A stretch of DNA of 64,000 nt from Acidimicrobiia bacterium (GTDB lineage Bacteria; Actinomycetota; Acidimicrobiia; ATN3; PSLF01), in the NCBI GenBank assembly GCA_040289475.1, contig PSLF01000007.1:36610-100609 (forward strand), written 5' to 3'. The notes below the pieces were generated by a model that was given only the letters and a program-made list of their open reading frames with translations, was not told the DNA's origin and did no database searches. This document shows positions 49,360 to 58,511 of the stretch, piece after piece. A program made the translations under genes and the position numbers. Positions within the stretch are counted from its first letter, which is position 1. Each line of letters opens with the position of its first letter.

Positions 49360-50910
49360 TCACCGCCACACAAACCCAGTGCCGATACTATTCTCGATCG
49401 CCTTCAGAGCCGCGTCGAGGCTTTCTTCGACACTTCCCGAGGTGTCGATGGACATAGCCGTGGGCCATTCATCAAACCGCCCGGCGATGGCTTGGGCTAC
49501 TTCCAAATCGGCTTCGGAGGCATCGTCTCCTCGTCCCAACCTTTTCTCTATTCTGGCCTGACAAACCGCAAGAGGAGCATCGCAACGAAGCTCCACTAGA
49601 GCTGCGCCCGTGCTTTTTGCGATGGATCTCGCAATTTCTCTCAGACGCTTGTCCGAAAATGTGGCGTCTAAAATCACCGACTGTCCCATCTCCAGATGAT
49701 CAGATGCCCTCTTAGCCATCTCCTGGTACGTGCGAAGGGTGAACTCGGAGGTGTAGATGCCGCTGTCGAGGGAGGAAGCCAACCTTGCTCCCGGCTCCAC
49801 TCCTCCAAGCTCTTTCCTCACTACGTCGGATCTGAGAAGCTCGAAACGAGGCCTGCCCTCAAGTGCTGCTGCAAAAACATCTGCATCCTGGATAGCTTTG
49901 GACAGAGTAGACTTGCCGGTGCCCGGGACCCCGCCCACTACCACGAGAAGAGGACGTGCCCGCAGCGCGTGATCCAAAGCGATTCTCAAGAGATCTATGG
50001 CCTGCTCTCCCATGTCAACTCTGCCTTGCTCGTAACTTAGAGCGGCTACCTTGGCTCTGACGCATGCTCTATAAGAGATGTAGTGCTCCAGAAGCGTGTA
50101 GGGAACGGGACTTTGGTAGGCACGAACGTACTCCTCTAGAAACAATCGAGCTTGTTCGGGCCTACCGAGACGGATGAGGTCCATTGCCAAAAACGCAATT
50201 TCCGAAGCAACATCGCAGTGCCTGTAGGTGTCGTCGAACTCGATACAGTCCAAGATTTGGGGGGTGGAGTCGAGACAGAAGATGTCGGAGGAGAGCAGAT
50301 CGCCGTGGCCATCCTTTATCTCGCCTTCCCGGATCCGCTCAAGGAAGAGGCGTTTTCGGCCTCTGATGTAAGACAGCGCAAGCTCGCGAATTCGATCTAG
50401 CAAGGCGGCATCGAACAAACGAGGAGTGAGCCGTTCTAGCTCTACGAAATTATCTCGCCATTTTTTTTCGAGCTCAGCTGGACTCCCGCCGCGTCCAATC
50501 TCTTCCGAGATCGAAGAATCGTTACAGCGTACGTGGAACTCTGCGACTTTCTTAGCCACCGCGCTCACGCACAGATCGATGCTCGCTCCCGAGCGGGCCA
50601 ATGCCTCGAGCGAGCGGTCCGAAGGCATCCTCTTCATCACAAGGACTGGCTCTATCGGTCGACCCTGCTCATCGCAGAGCGAAAAGACTCCCTCGTAAAC
50701 TTCAGGGGCTAGGCGCCGGTTCAGCGCTACTTCCCGCTCCAGAGCTTTCCTACGTTTGTCGGGAGTAGAGAAGTCCAAGAACCCGAAGTGAACTGGTTTC
50801 TTCAGTTTGAAAGCTTTGTCTCCGATTAGGATCACGATGCCCGCATGGGTCTCACGGAGCTCTGCCCCTTTTTGCGCTTGGTTTGGGGAGAAATCGCCCT
50901 GCTCGGTCAC
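49360..50910 (-). CDS. Two-domain APH-like kinase / AAA_33 P-loop kinase
   Basis: 516 residues. The N-terminal half (about 15-300) is an aminoglycoside-phosphotransferase-like kinase fold: GDKAFKLKKPVHFGFLDFST, catalytic-loop equivalent DGHGDLLSSDIF, and CIEFDDTYRHCDVASEIAFLAMDL. The C-terminal half (about 320-516) is a P-loop kinase of the AAA_33/zeta-like type with VVGGVPGTGKSTLSKAI near residue 325, SDVVRKEL, and VILDATFSDKRLR. This fusion is widespread in bacteria; its substrate is not known. GTG 50910 follows GAGGA at 5 nt. It is divergent from the second MoxR gene with 81 bp between. Confidence 0.8.
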   Translation of the reverse strand: MTEQGDFSPNQAQKGAELRETHAGIVILIGDKAFKLKKPVHFGFLDFSTPDKRRKALEREVALNRRLAPEVYEGVFSLCDEQGRPIEPVLVMKRMPSDRSLEALARSGASIDLCVSAVAKKVAEFHVRCNDSSISEEIGRGGSPAELEKKWRDNFVELERLTPRLFDAALLDRIRELALSYIRGRKRLFLERIREGEIKDGHGDLLSSDIFCLDSTPQILDCIEFDDTYRHCDVASEIAFLAMDLIRLGRPEQARLFLEEYVRAYQSPVPYTLLEHYISYRACVRAKVAALSYEQGRVDMGEQAIDLLRIALDHALRARPLLVVVGGVPGTGKSTLSKAIQDADVFAAALEGRPRFELLRSDVVRKELGGVEPGARLASSLDSGIYTSEFTLRTYQEMAKRASDHLEMGQSVILDATFSDKRLREIARSIAKSTGAALVELRCDAPLAVCQARIEKRLGRGDDASEADLEVAQAIAGRFDEWPTAMSIDTSGSVEESLDAALKAIENSIGTGFVWR

Positions 50911-50991
50911 GGGTATCCTCGGCGCAATCCAACCTCTAGAATTCCCTGTCGAAGCGATGATGTAGCCTTGATATTTGTCGAGAGGAGCCCT

Positions 50992-51981
50992 GTGGCAGTT
51001 GCTGAAGAAAACATCCCAATATATGTTCCCGCAGTCGCCAAGGCTTTGGTCGACGCCTTAGACAGGGTACTCAAGGGAAAGCGACAGCAAGAAACCCTGG
51101 TCGTCACGACACTGTTAGCGGGCGGGCACGTCCTATTGGAAGACGTTCCCGGAGTGGGGAAGACGCGGCTAGCGCGGTCTGTAGCACATGCCATCGGCGG
51201 AAACTTCTCACGCGTTCAGGCGACGCCGGACCTTCTGCCCCAGGACCTGACGGGATCGAATATCTTCGACCGAGCCAACAATCGCTTCGAGTTTCAACCC
51301 GGACCCATCTTCGCGAACGTGGTCCTTGTGGACGAACTCAATCGCACCACACCCAGAACACAGTCTGCTTTGCTCGAAGCTATGGAAGAGCGGCAGGTAT
51401 CCGTGGAAGGAAAAACCTACCGCCTGCCCGATCCGTTTTTTCTAATCGCCACTCAAAACCCGCTCGAACAACACGGAACGTATCCTCTGCCGGAGGGACA
51501 ACTCGATAGATTCATGTGCTCGCTTCAGCTTGGCTATCCCTCCCAAGCCGACGAGCTGAAAATGCTCAGCGCTGGAGCCGAGGGCACTTTGAGAGATGTA
51601 ACTGAGCCCGTCGTGGACCTTGACTCGCTGTTCGCCGCGAGACGTGAGGTGAAAGCAGTCTACGCATCTCGACCAGTTCTCGAGTACGTCTTGAATCTGG
51701 TTTCGGCCTCGCGCAGAGTGCCCGGCGTTCTGCTCGGAGCGAGTCCCAGAGCAGGCCTAGCTTTGGTTTCTATGGCTCAGGCAAGAGCCGCGATGAGCGG
51801 ACGAAACTATGTCTTACCCGACGACGTGAAGGCCCTCGCTCCGTTCGTGTTGAGACATCGCATCATCTTTGCGGGCTCCGGACAATCCGACCACAGGGCC
51901 GGAGATGCACTAGTGCGCAAACTCATCGAGTCGACGCCAGTGGTTGTGGCCAGAGACGATCAACTTCGCGGAAGGCGGTGA
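50992..51981 (+). CDS. MoxR-family AAA ATPase (second copy)
   Basis: 329 residues. Walker A LEDVPGVGKTRLARS, Walker B NVVLVDELNRTTPRTQ, sensor I LIATQNPLEQHGTYPLPEGQ, lid ASPRAGLALVSMAQARA. The open frame extends back to 50845, but GTG 50992 follows AGGAG by 4 nt and gives a normal N-terminus. It is the first gene of the second MoxR-DUF58-transglutaminase operon and a clear paralogue of the MoxR at 29527-30567. Confidence 0.9.
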   Translation: MAVAEENIPIYVPAVAKALVDALDRVLKGKRQQETLVVTTLLAGGHVLLEDVPGVGKTRLARSVAHAIGGNFSRVQATPDLLPQDLTGSNIFDRANNRFEFQPGPIFANVVLVDELNRTTPRTQSALLEAMEERQVSVEGKTYRLPDPFFLIATQNPLEQHGTYPLPEGQLDRFMCSLQLGYPSQADELKMLSAGAEGTLRDVTEPVVDLDSLFAARREVKAVYASRPVLEYVLNLVSASRRVPGVLLGASPRAGLALVSMAQARAAMSGRNYVLPDDVKALAPFVLRHRIIFAGSGQSDHRAGDALVRKLIESTPVVVARDDQLRGRR

Positions 51982-51985
51982 CGGT

Positions 51986-53236
51986 ATGTCGGCGGAGAGG
52001 GATCATGGATCCCCACCGAAAAACCGCTACCCAACGGGGGTCCCTTTCCCCACTGGGCGCGGGTTCACCATGATCGCTCTTTCGGCTCTGTTTTTTATCG
52101 TGGGAATCTTGGGATCGAACTATCTGGCAACCGCAGTGGGTGCGGCTGGCTTGGCCTTCTGCACGGGATCGGCAATCGCAACATGGGACCTGATTCGCAG
52201 GGTAGATGTTCGCAGAGATCTGACCATTAGAGGCCAGGTCGGGTCTCCCATTCCCTTTCGCGTCGAAGTAGTGGCAGAACGCGGAGCGAAAGGAGCGGTC
52301 ATCGCCAAAGATCAGAACTTCGGAGTGCACCCTGTACTGTTGGGTATCAGCGGCGAGTCGACCGACGCGACCTGGCTGCTTCGTCTTACTCAACGAGGGT
52401 ATTGGAATCACTTCAGAACGATGCTCGCAACTTCAGTGCCGGCTGGGTTGTTCATCGCCAAAAAAGAAGTGGTCACCGAAGCAGACGTAGTCATCGGTCC
52501 CCAAACCTATCATGTGGATATACCCGAGGGCATGGGTAGTGTGACCTGGTCTGGAGAAGTCAGGACGACTCCGCCGCGAACCGGGGTGGGAATTGACTTT
52601 CTCAACATCCGCGAGTACCGCCCAGGAGACAGGGTAAGAAGGATTCACTGGCGAGCCTCGGCCCGCCACGATGAACTGTTTGTCAAAGAGATGGAGCACG
52701 AAGGACGCCTAGAGTTGGTTGTAGCCGTCGAGACGCTGTCTCCACGCCTCTACTGGGTCACAGAAAGCTCGTCAAAGTACCCCTCTCTTCCCGAGTTATG
52801 GGTGACAACTCCAGCTTTACCTACCACGGGTCTGGGCGATGTCTGGGGCGAAAGGGCGCTTGTGGTCGCGGCTTCGCTCTCTTTGGCTGCACTGGAACGT
52901 GGTCACACAGTTTATTTGCTTTCTGGAAGCCAGGTCATGCGGAGAGTGCGCTCACGAGAGGAAGTGATGGACTACTGGGCCAGAACCAACTTCGGGCCTG
53001 AGTTTCCCACAGTCCCCAAGTTGGGATCGTCCCCCAAGCGTGCTTCGACCATCTTTGTTTCCACACCGCATACCAGGCCCTATTTTCAAGCACTGGATGA
53101 GTCCGTGTTTTTGGTGTTCACCGGAGCACCCGAGCCCGTGCGAAACCGCTCGTGGTATGCGGAGATCACCGATAGGCTCACCGTGTATCCCCTCCATGGA
53201 CGAAAGGCCTATGGTGAAGGACGCTTGGCAGGCTGA
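51986..53236 (+). CDS. DUF58 membrane-anchored protein (second copy)
   Basis: 416 residues from ATG 51986, 4 nt after the MoxR stop. Two membrane segments (about 28-70) precede a beta domain and the DUF58 core NIREYRPGDRVRRIHWRASA with FVKEMEHEG, followed by a vWA-like fold. It has the same architecture as the first copy at 28337-29530, but the sequences have diverged considerably. The 3' end overlaps the transglutaminase-like gene by about 26 nt. Confidence 0.85.
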   Translation: MSAERDHGSPPKNRYPTGVPFPTGRGFTMIALSALFFIVGILGSNYLATAVGAAGLAFCTGSAIATWDLIRRVDVRRDLTIRGQVGSPIPFRVEVVAERGAKGAVIAKDQNFGVHPVLLGISGESTDATWLLRLTQRGYWNHFRTMLATSVPAGLFIAKKEVVTEADVVIGPQTYHVDIPEGMGSVTWSGEVRTTPPRTGVGIDFLNIREYRPGDRVRRIHWRASARHDELFVKEMEHEGRLELVVAVETLSPRLYWVTESSSKYPSLPELWVTTPALPTTGLGDVWGERALVVAASLSLAALERGHTVYLLSGSQVMRRVRSREEVMDYWARTNFGPEFPTVPKLGSSPKRASTIFVSTPHTRPYFQALDESVFLVFTGAPEPVRNRSWYAEITDRLTVYPLHGRKAYGEGRLAG

Positions 53237-55535
53237 GAGAGTCTCGGGCTCGCTCAGGGTGGCGTCAGCCGCCACGCTGGCTTTGGCGGCGTTAGTCGCA
53301 ACTACCGACGTACTCCCCGGCCTCGATCCCCAACGACCGACATTCTTGTTTGGATTGGCGTTCCTGACGGCTATTGGCCTGGCCGGGCATACTCTTGCGA
53401 CTCCAATTACGGCCGCAGTGGCGGGAAAATTCTCGACTTCGCTATATCGCTCTGTCGTTGGGGTTGTCTCTATCGTGATCGGCTTCTATGTATTGATAGC
53501 TTCAACGCCTCTCGTGGGGCCCCCGAGCCGCTCAGCCGTGCTGGCACTCATTGCCACTGCCGCTGTTCAAGCCTACGGCTGCACCAGGGCCACCGACTGT
53601 CTAATCAACGGCATTCTCGGCGCTGGAACAGTAGGCATGACTATTCTCACGAGGCCTTCTGGTTTGTCAGCAGTCGCTCTAGGACTGCTGTGGGCAGCTG
53701 CATTTGCTGGCCAGCTGATGCTAGCCCACAGGCACGAACTCGCAACTAAGATAGCCCACCCGGCGGAAATGAGTGTCGAGCGGGTGGGAATGTCCCAGGA
53801 ACCGTGGGTCCGAACTCTCGTCGGCACGCTCGGGGCTCTCTTGGTCTTGGGACTCCTCGCGATACTACTTCCCCCAATCAAAACCGCTTTCGAAGCTAAG
53901 GGGCGTGAGAGCAGTAGCACCGCATCTCCCACCTCCTCCTCGCGCCCCACAAGCAGTACTTCTGTCCCCACTGGAACGAACAACAACAGCTCCGACCCAA
54001 GGCCTACCTCTGGGCCCTACAACAAAAGCGATCCACGACCAGGTGCAAGCTCTACATCCAGTAGCCAAACGCAAGCCGGAGGATCAAACCAGAACGGAGC
54101 GAGAGGGGAAAGAGGCGCTGGGGTGGGGTCGTCGGCGTATTCGATCTCGGGATTGGACCTCTACCGAGTCGAGCCGCAGGGCGACTCTAGCGTATTCGCT
54201 GTGATGAAGGCGAGAGTGCCTCGCCTTATGAGAGCGACGGCATTCTCGGTCTATAGCGGTAACGCATTCCTTTCAACGGACGCGGTTGAAACCACCTTGC
54301 AGCGCTGCCCCTGCACGCTTCCTGTAAGCCGAGAATCATCTGCGCCATTCGACGAGTACGAACAGGCAATCGAGCTAATCGCTGCATACGATGGGCCCCT
54401 ACCGGCAGCATTCGAAGCGCGCCGGGTGTGGTTTCGCTCCGATCCCGGCCCCGGGATCCGCTTAGCACACGAGGCCGCTCTCGTACCAAATGCACCGGTC
54501 AAAGCTGGCTTTGCTTACACGGTCCAATCCGAGGTTCCCGACCCTGAACAGGTGGATCTTGCGATGTTCGATGGACCGATTCCCCGAGAAGTTGCCGCTC
54601 AAGGACTCCAGCTCCCCGAAGGATACTCCGATCGCGTGCGACATTTGGCCGAAAGCATCACCAAAGGCAAAAAGAGCCCTTATGAAAAAGCTATGGCCAT
54701 CATCGAATACGTAGTCGATAAGCACCAGTTCACCGTTGGAGCTGAAGGCCGCGACCCTTCGAGGGATGCCGTGGAGGACTATATTTTCGGCCGCGGCAAT
54801 AGAGGTACCGGAGACGACGCCGTAGCTGCAGCAGTCGTCATGATGCGCACAGTAGGAGTGCCCGCAAGAATCGGATTTGGATACAGGCCAACCCCACTTG
54901 GGACTGTCGGGACGCCACCCTCGCCTTCTTCCGCCAGCAGCCCCGGACTGCGTTCAGCACCTACAACTTCACCTAGCGGACGATCCGATGTTTCAAGTAA
55001 CGATCGAGGCACGCTCTATGCTCTCGACCGGGCTGAGAGGACGACCTGGGTGGAGGTGTACGTGAGCGGATTCGGGTGGGTCACTCAAGACATCCAGCCA
55101 CTTTTGGGTCAGGCAAAAACCAGTGGATCTGGTTCCCACCTGATAACAGCACTGATCGCCTTGTTGGTGTTTTTGATTGCCGCCATTATTACCGTTGTCG
55201 CCTGGCACAAATTCAGACGTCGCAGGTCCGCTCATCCAGAAAGCGAGGCGTTCGACCTTATGCGGATGCTCGAAAACGCCGTCGGAATCGTCCGCAATCC
55301 TTCTCAAACGCCGAGCGAGTATGGCGCTGTGCTGTGGGCACGCCTTCCTTCGGCACAGCGGGAACTGGCAATGCAGGTTGTAACGGCGATAGTTCAGCTC
55401 TCGTACTCAAAGATCCCTCTTTCAGATACGCAGAGAAGCAATGTATACCAAGCACTGGAAAAACTGGCAGCGGCGCGGAGAGAGCGAGAACGACAACACC
55501 GCTATGCACAAAGGAAAGGAAAGCGGGGTGCCTGA
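53211..55535 (+). CDS. Transglutaminase-like membrane protein, catalytic residues lost
   Basis: 774 residues. About seven membrane segments occupy the first 215 residues; a long Ser/Thr/Pro/Asn low-complexity linker (about 225-305) leads to the transglutaminase-core domain; a C-terminal membrane span and basic tail follow. Aligned on GVPAR, the catalytic Cys is Gly534 (RGTGDDAVAAAVVMMRTVGVPAR region) and the catalytic His is Thr611 (ERTTWVEVY); only Asp627 (VTQDIQP) remains. A 33-residue Ser/Pro-rich insertion sits between the former Cys and His. The frame opens at 53040; ATG 53211 is chosen because the membrane domain begins soon after. It is the partner of DUF58 and MoxR and probably a pseudoenzyme. 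Confidence 0.8.
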   Translation: MVKDAWQAERVSGSLRVASAATLALAALVATTDVLPGLDPQRPTFLFGLAFLTAIGLAGHTLATPITAAVAGKFSTSLYRSVVGVVSIVIGFYVLIASTPLVGPPSRSAVLALIATAAVQAYGCTRATDCLINGILGAGTVGMTILTRPSGLSAVALGLLWAAAFAGQLMLAHRHELATKIAHPAEMSVERVGMSQEPWVRTLVGTLGALLVLGLLAILLPPIKTAFEAKGRESSSTASPTSSSRPTSSTSVPTGTNNNSSDPRPTSGPYNKSDPRPGASSTSSSQTQAGGSNQNGARGERGAGVGSSAYSISGLDLYRVEPQGDSSVFAVMKARVPRLMRATAFSVYSGNAFLSTDAVETTLQRCPCTLPVSRESSAPFDEYEQAIELIAAYDGPLPAAFEARRVWFRSDPGPGIRLAHEAALVPNAPVKAGFAYTVQSEVPDPEQVDLAMFDGPIPREVAAQGLQLPEGYSDRVRHLAESITKGKKSPYEKAMAIIEYVVDKHQFTVGAEGRDPSRDAVEDYIFGRGNRGTGDDAVAAAVVMMRTVGVPARIGFGYRPTPLGTVGTPPSPSSASSPGLRSAPTTSPSGRSDVSSNDRGTLYALDRAERTTWVEVYVSGFGWVTQDIQPLLGQAKTSGSGSHLITALIALLVFLIAAIITVVAWHKFRRRRSAHPESEAFDLMRMLENAVGIVRNPSQTPSEYGAVLWARLPSAQRELAMQVVTAIVQLSYSKIPLSDTQRSNVYQALEKLAAARRERERQHRYAQRKGKRGA

Positions 55536-55734
55536 ATCGCTCCGTGCTAGCCCCAGTGGCTTCTAGGGAACTGAGACTTTATTGGTCCATTGGTCGCGTT
55601 CCTAACACCTCCAAATGTGCTTGCTTTGGTAAATTGACATCTCTGCCGACAAAGAAATTGTCACTGTGCTTTTGGAGGATCCTTCGAAAACAAAACTTCT
55701 TCATACGTCTAAACAGTTCGCGGAGGGCGAAGGG

Positions 55735-57633
55735 GTGCAGCACGAGATGTCATCGACCCGACGCTGCATCTCTGCTTTTCGAGCGGCTCTTGGCACGATT
55801 TTTGCTGCGGCCACCGTCGTTGTGGCGACAGGGGCTGTTTTGACGCCTGAGATGGCTAGTGCTCAAGTAGTTCCCATTGTGTTTCCCGTGAACGGGCCTG
55901 CGAGCTATACGAATGACTTTGGTGCTCCCCGTTCAGGTGGGCGCACGCACACTGGTATAGACATTTTCGCTCCCAAACTCACTAGGGCTGTTGCTGCAGA
56001 AGACGGTTACATCTCGTGGTGGCTGCTGAATGAAGGCTCAGCGGGATACATGCTTGAGCTAGTGGGGCGATCCGGCTACAGATACTGGTACATACATCTC
56101 AACAACGACACGCCTGGGACCGACAACGGTCAAGGAGGGAAGAGATGGGCATTCGCCGTAGGCATAGAGCCGGGTGCCCCGGTTAGACGGGGCCAATTCA
56201 TAGGCTATGTTGGAGACTCCGGCAACGCCGAGGAGACCCACCCCCACCTTCATTTCGAGATCCACAATCCGGATGGAACCCCACTCAATCCCTTCGACAG
56301 CCTCAACGCGGCGGTCCGCTGGGCAGAGCCCGACCCGTCTCGAGGATTTTCGTTCCACGAGTACTTGACCATCCAAAATCCCGGAGATGTCACAGCCGTA
56401 GCTACGCCGCGTTACTTGCTCGACGGTGCCCCTCCCGTTATGGGATCCCCTGTAACGTTGCCACCTCGCTCCAGAAAAACGGTGTTTGTGAACGAGACCA
56501 TCCCTAGACAGCAACACGGAACCGAGCTCAGATCCACCGAGCCGGTAGTGGTCGAACGTCCGATGTACTTTGCTTATGGACCCGATCTCTGGACAGGCGG
56601 CTCAGTAGGAGTAGGCTTTGAGCAACCCCAGACATCCTTCTATTTCGCCGAAGGATACACGGGCGAAACCTTCGAAGAGTACATAACGCTTGCTAACGCC
56701 TCTAGTACCGATGCTAGGGTAAGCCTCGATTACCTAATCGAAGGTGAAGCCAACCGCTCCCAGATCCTAGTTGTGCCAGCCGGAAGGCGCTCGACAGTCA
56801 ACGTAAAGAGCGTGGTCGGAAAAGGAAAAAACGTCAGTACAGTTGTACGCTCCGACGTGCCAATCGTAGCGGAGCGTCCGATGTACTTCGCCTACGGCAC
56901 CGGGAGCTGGACGGGTGGGCACGTCTCCACCGGGCTAGCCTCCCCAGCGAAGAATTTTTACTTCGCCGAGGGATACACGGCTTCAGGATTCGACGAGTAC
57001 ATAACTCTCGCTAATCCGAACGCAACACCTGCCACTGTGCAGCTGCGGTTTCTCCGCGACAGAGCAGGGCCTGCAATCAGAGTCGTGACCGTAAATTCAC
57101 AAACCCGAAAGACACTGTTCGTGCCCGACCTGATAGGTCGTGGGTACGAGAACTCTTTAGTAGTCGAGTCTGACTTGCCTATTGCTGCAGAGCGCCCGAT
57201 GTACTTCGACACAGCTAATTGGTACACCTATATGGGACCGGTGAGCGGCGGCACGGTAGGAGTCGGGAACCGCCAGCCCTCTCAGACCTGGTACTTCGCA
57301 GAGGGATACACTGGGAACTACTTCAAGGAGTATCTGACGTTAGGAAATCCCGATGCCTCGGAGGCTTTGGTTGACATCGACTACCACGGGCCTTCTGGCC
57401 TGTATAAAACAGTAAGGTATCGCGTCGCTCCCAACTCCCGCTTCACCGTAGACGTCAATGCAGAGATCGGGCCCGACAGAGAAGTAGCCGTAAAAATAGT
57501 GGCCTCACACCCGCTAATCGCCGAACGCCCTATCTACTTCCGCTACCTTGGGATTTGGACCGACGGGCACACGTCGAATGGCGTGAACGGTCCAAGAAAA
57601 GACTGGTATTTCGCAGAGGGATACACTGGCTAG
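55735..57633 (+). CDS. Secreted M23 (LytM-type) peptidase with C-terminal repeats
   Basis: 632 residues from GTG 55735 (GGAGGG 7 nt upstream; the frame opens at 55666). The signal peptide ends near EMASA (residue ~43). The M23 domain has zinc ligands His72 and Asp76 (THTGIDIF) and the HxH pair His171/His173 (HPHLHFEIH), so it is predicted to be an active endopeptidase cutting peptidoglycan stem or cross-bridge peptides. From about residue 200 there are four ~105-residue repeats with EYITLANP, KTVFVN and VAERPMYFAY. The protein ends exactly after WYFAEGYTG, as does the amidase at 23329-26061. It follows the second transglutaminase gene by 199 bp in the same direction. Confidence 0.88.
   Translation: MQHEMSSTRRCISAFRAALGTIFAAATVVVATGAVLTPEMASAQVVPIVFPVNGPASYTNDFGAPRSGGRTHTGIDIFAPKLTRAVAAEDGYISWWLLNEGSAGYMLELVGRSGYRYWYIHLNNDTPGTDNGQGGKRWAFAVGIEPGAPVRRGQFIGYVGDSGNAEETHPHLHFEIHNPDGTPLNPFDSLNAAVRWAEPDPSRGFSFHEYLTIQNPGDVTAVATPRYLLDGAPPVMGSPVTLPPRSRKTVFVNETIPRQQHGTELRSTEPVVVERPMYFAYGPDLWTGGSVGVGFEQPQTSFYFAEGYTGETFEEYITLANASSTDARVSLDYLIEGEANRSQILVVPAGRRSTVNVKSVVGKGKNVSTVVRSDVPIVAERPMYFAYGTGSWTGGHVSTGLASPAKNFYFAEGYTASGFDEYITLANPNATPATVQLRFLRDRAGPAIRVVTVNSQTRKTLFVPDLIGRGYENSLVVESDLPIAAERPMYFDTANWYTYMGPVSGGTVGVGNRQPSQTWYFAEGYTGNYFKEYLTLGNPDASEALVDIDYHGPSGLYKTVRYRVAPNSRFTVDVNAEIGPDREVAVKIVASHPLIAERPIYFRYLGIWTDGHTSNGVNGPRKDWYFAEGYTG
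56340..57633 (+). repeat. Array of four ~105-residue repeats plus terminal half-motif (M23 peptidase)
   Basis: Units begin near 56340, 56638, 56956 and 57289, most opening with (W/F)YFAEGYT(G/A). The array ends with WYFAEGYTG and a stop. It has the same unit, number and terminal motif as the amidase array, but DNA identity between the two is low, indicating old divergence. Confidence 0.8.
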
Positions 57634-57682
57634 CACTTCACTACCACCATCTTTTGAGAATCGGAACGTCCCTGCGGCCCAC

Positions 57683-57712
57683 GGCAGCCGCGGCCCTGGG
57701 CCGCGTGCTGCC
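57683..57712. repeat. GC-rich inverted repeat between M23 and FkbM genes
   Basis: GGCAGC-CGCGGCCC-T-GGGCCGCG-TGCTGCC is nearly fully self-complementary and would form a very stable hairpin in the 139-bp gap. No T-run follows, so it may be a factor-dependent terminator or an mRNA-stabilising structure. Confidence 0.5.
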
Positions 57713-57772
57713 CCATGTACACCAACAGTTGTCAAAAAGATAAGAGACGCTCTCGAAAAAAAGGGGCTTGGG

Positions 57773-58507
57773 GTGTGGCGGGTCACTCACGGTCCCTTCG
57801 CCCGTTTCAACACAGCCCTCTACAAGATCGGATACCCACCCTGGGGAGCATCCGTCAGAAGGCGGCTGATCGCCCAGCTAAATGTCGATCTAGTTATCGA
57901 TTGCGGAGCAAACACAGGACAATATGCCGCTGGCCTAAGAAACGCCGGTTACTTCGGGCGAATCCTATCTGTCGAGCCAGGTTCCGAAGCTTTTGCGCAG
58001 CTGGAAACCGCGGCACGCAGAGATCGTAGATGGGAGTGCCTAAGAGCCGCGGTCTACGATGAAGACGGCAGAGTCAGCCTGCGAGTTGCCGAGGAGTCGC
58101 CGTGCAACACACTGTTCAACCCGCTGCCGAGCGATGACGAGATGGTCCCAGGAGTCCAAACTGCCTTTATCGAAGAGGTCGAGGCGCTAACACTCGACAC
58201 CATTGTCGACAGGTACGCAAGCGGCGCGCAGCGGATCTGGATCAAGCTTGACGTCGAAGGTGCCGAACTGAGGGCTGTTAGCGGAGGCAAAACGGCGCTA
58301 GGAAGAAGTGTCGCTGTCGAAGCAGAACTCGGACTAGTCCCTATCTATGAAAACGAGCCGATGTTTTTTGAGATGTCCAAGGTCTTGTACGAAGAGGGAT
58401 TCTTTTTGTGCAACACCTCGGGAGCGTTCCAAGACACCCAGGGAACCTGGATCAAGATCGACGGAGTGTTCCTTAGAAACGAGTTCCGGGGTAAGGTCCG
58501 GCTATAA
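57773..58507 (+). CDS. FkbM-family methyltransferase
   Basis: 244 residues of SAM-dependent methyltransferase fold: the SAM-binding VDLVIDCGANTGQYAAGLR, acidic loop SVEPGSEAF, and IWIKLDVEGAELRAVSG. FkbM proteins O-methylate sugars, glycolipids or polyketides. GTG 57773 follows AAGGGG by about 6 nt. It lies downstream of the repeat-bearing M23 peptidase after a strong hairpin and ends 4 nt from the convergent mazG gene. Its target is unknown; a surface glycan is possible given the neighbours (inference). Confidence 0.8.
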   Translation: MWRVTHGPFARFNTALYKIGYPPWGASVRRRLIAQLNVDLVIDCGANTGQYAAGLRNAGYFGRILSVEPGSEAFAQLETAARRDRRWECLRAAVYDEDGRVSLRVAEESPCNTLFNPLPSDDEMVPGVQTAFIEEVEALTLDTIVDRYASGAQRIWIKLDVEGAELRAVSGGKTALGRSVAVEAELGLVPIYENEPMFFEMSKVLYEEGFFLCNTSGAFQDTQGTWIKIDGVFLRNEFRGKVRL

Positions 58508-58511
58508 CCCG

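Noticed and set aside
53040..53210. N-terminal extension of the second transglutaminase-like protein
   Set aside because: The extension lies inside the DUF58 gene in another frame, is rich in Pro, Cys and His, and precedes the membrane domain without any signal; it is a shadow of that gene.
55640..55680. TTGACA upstream of the M23 peptidase gene as a promoter
   Set aside because: No acceptable -10 hexamer lies 16-18 bp downstream.
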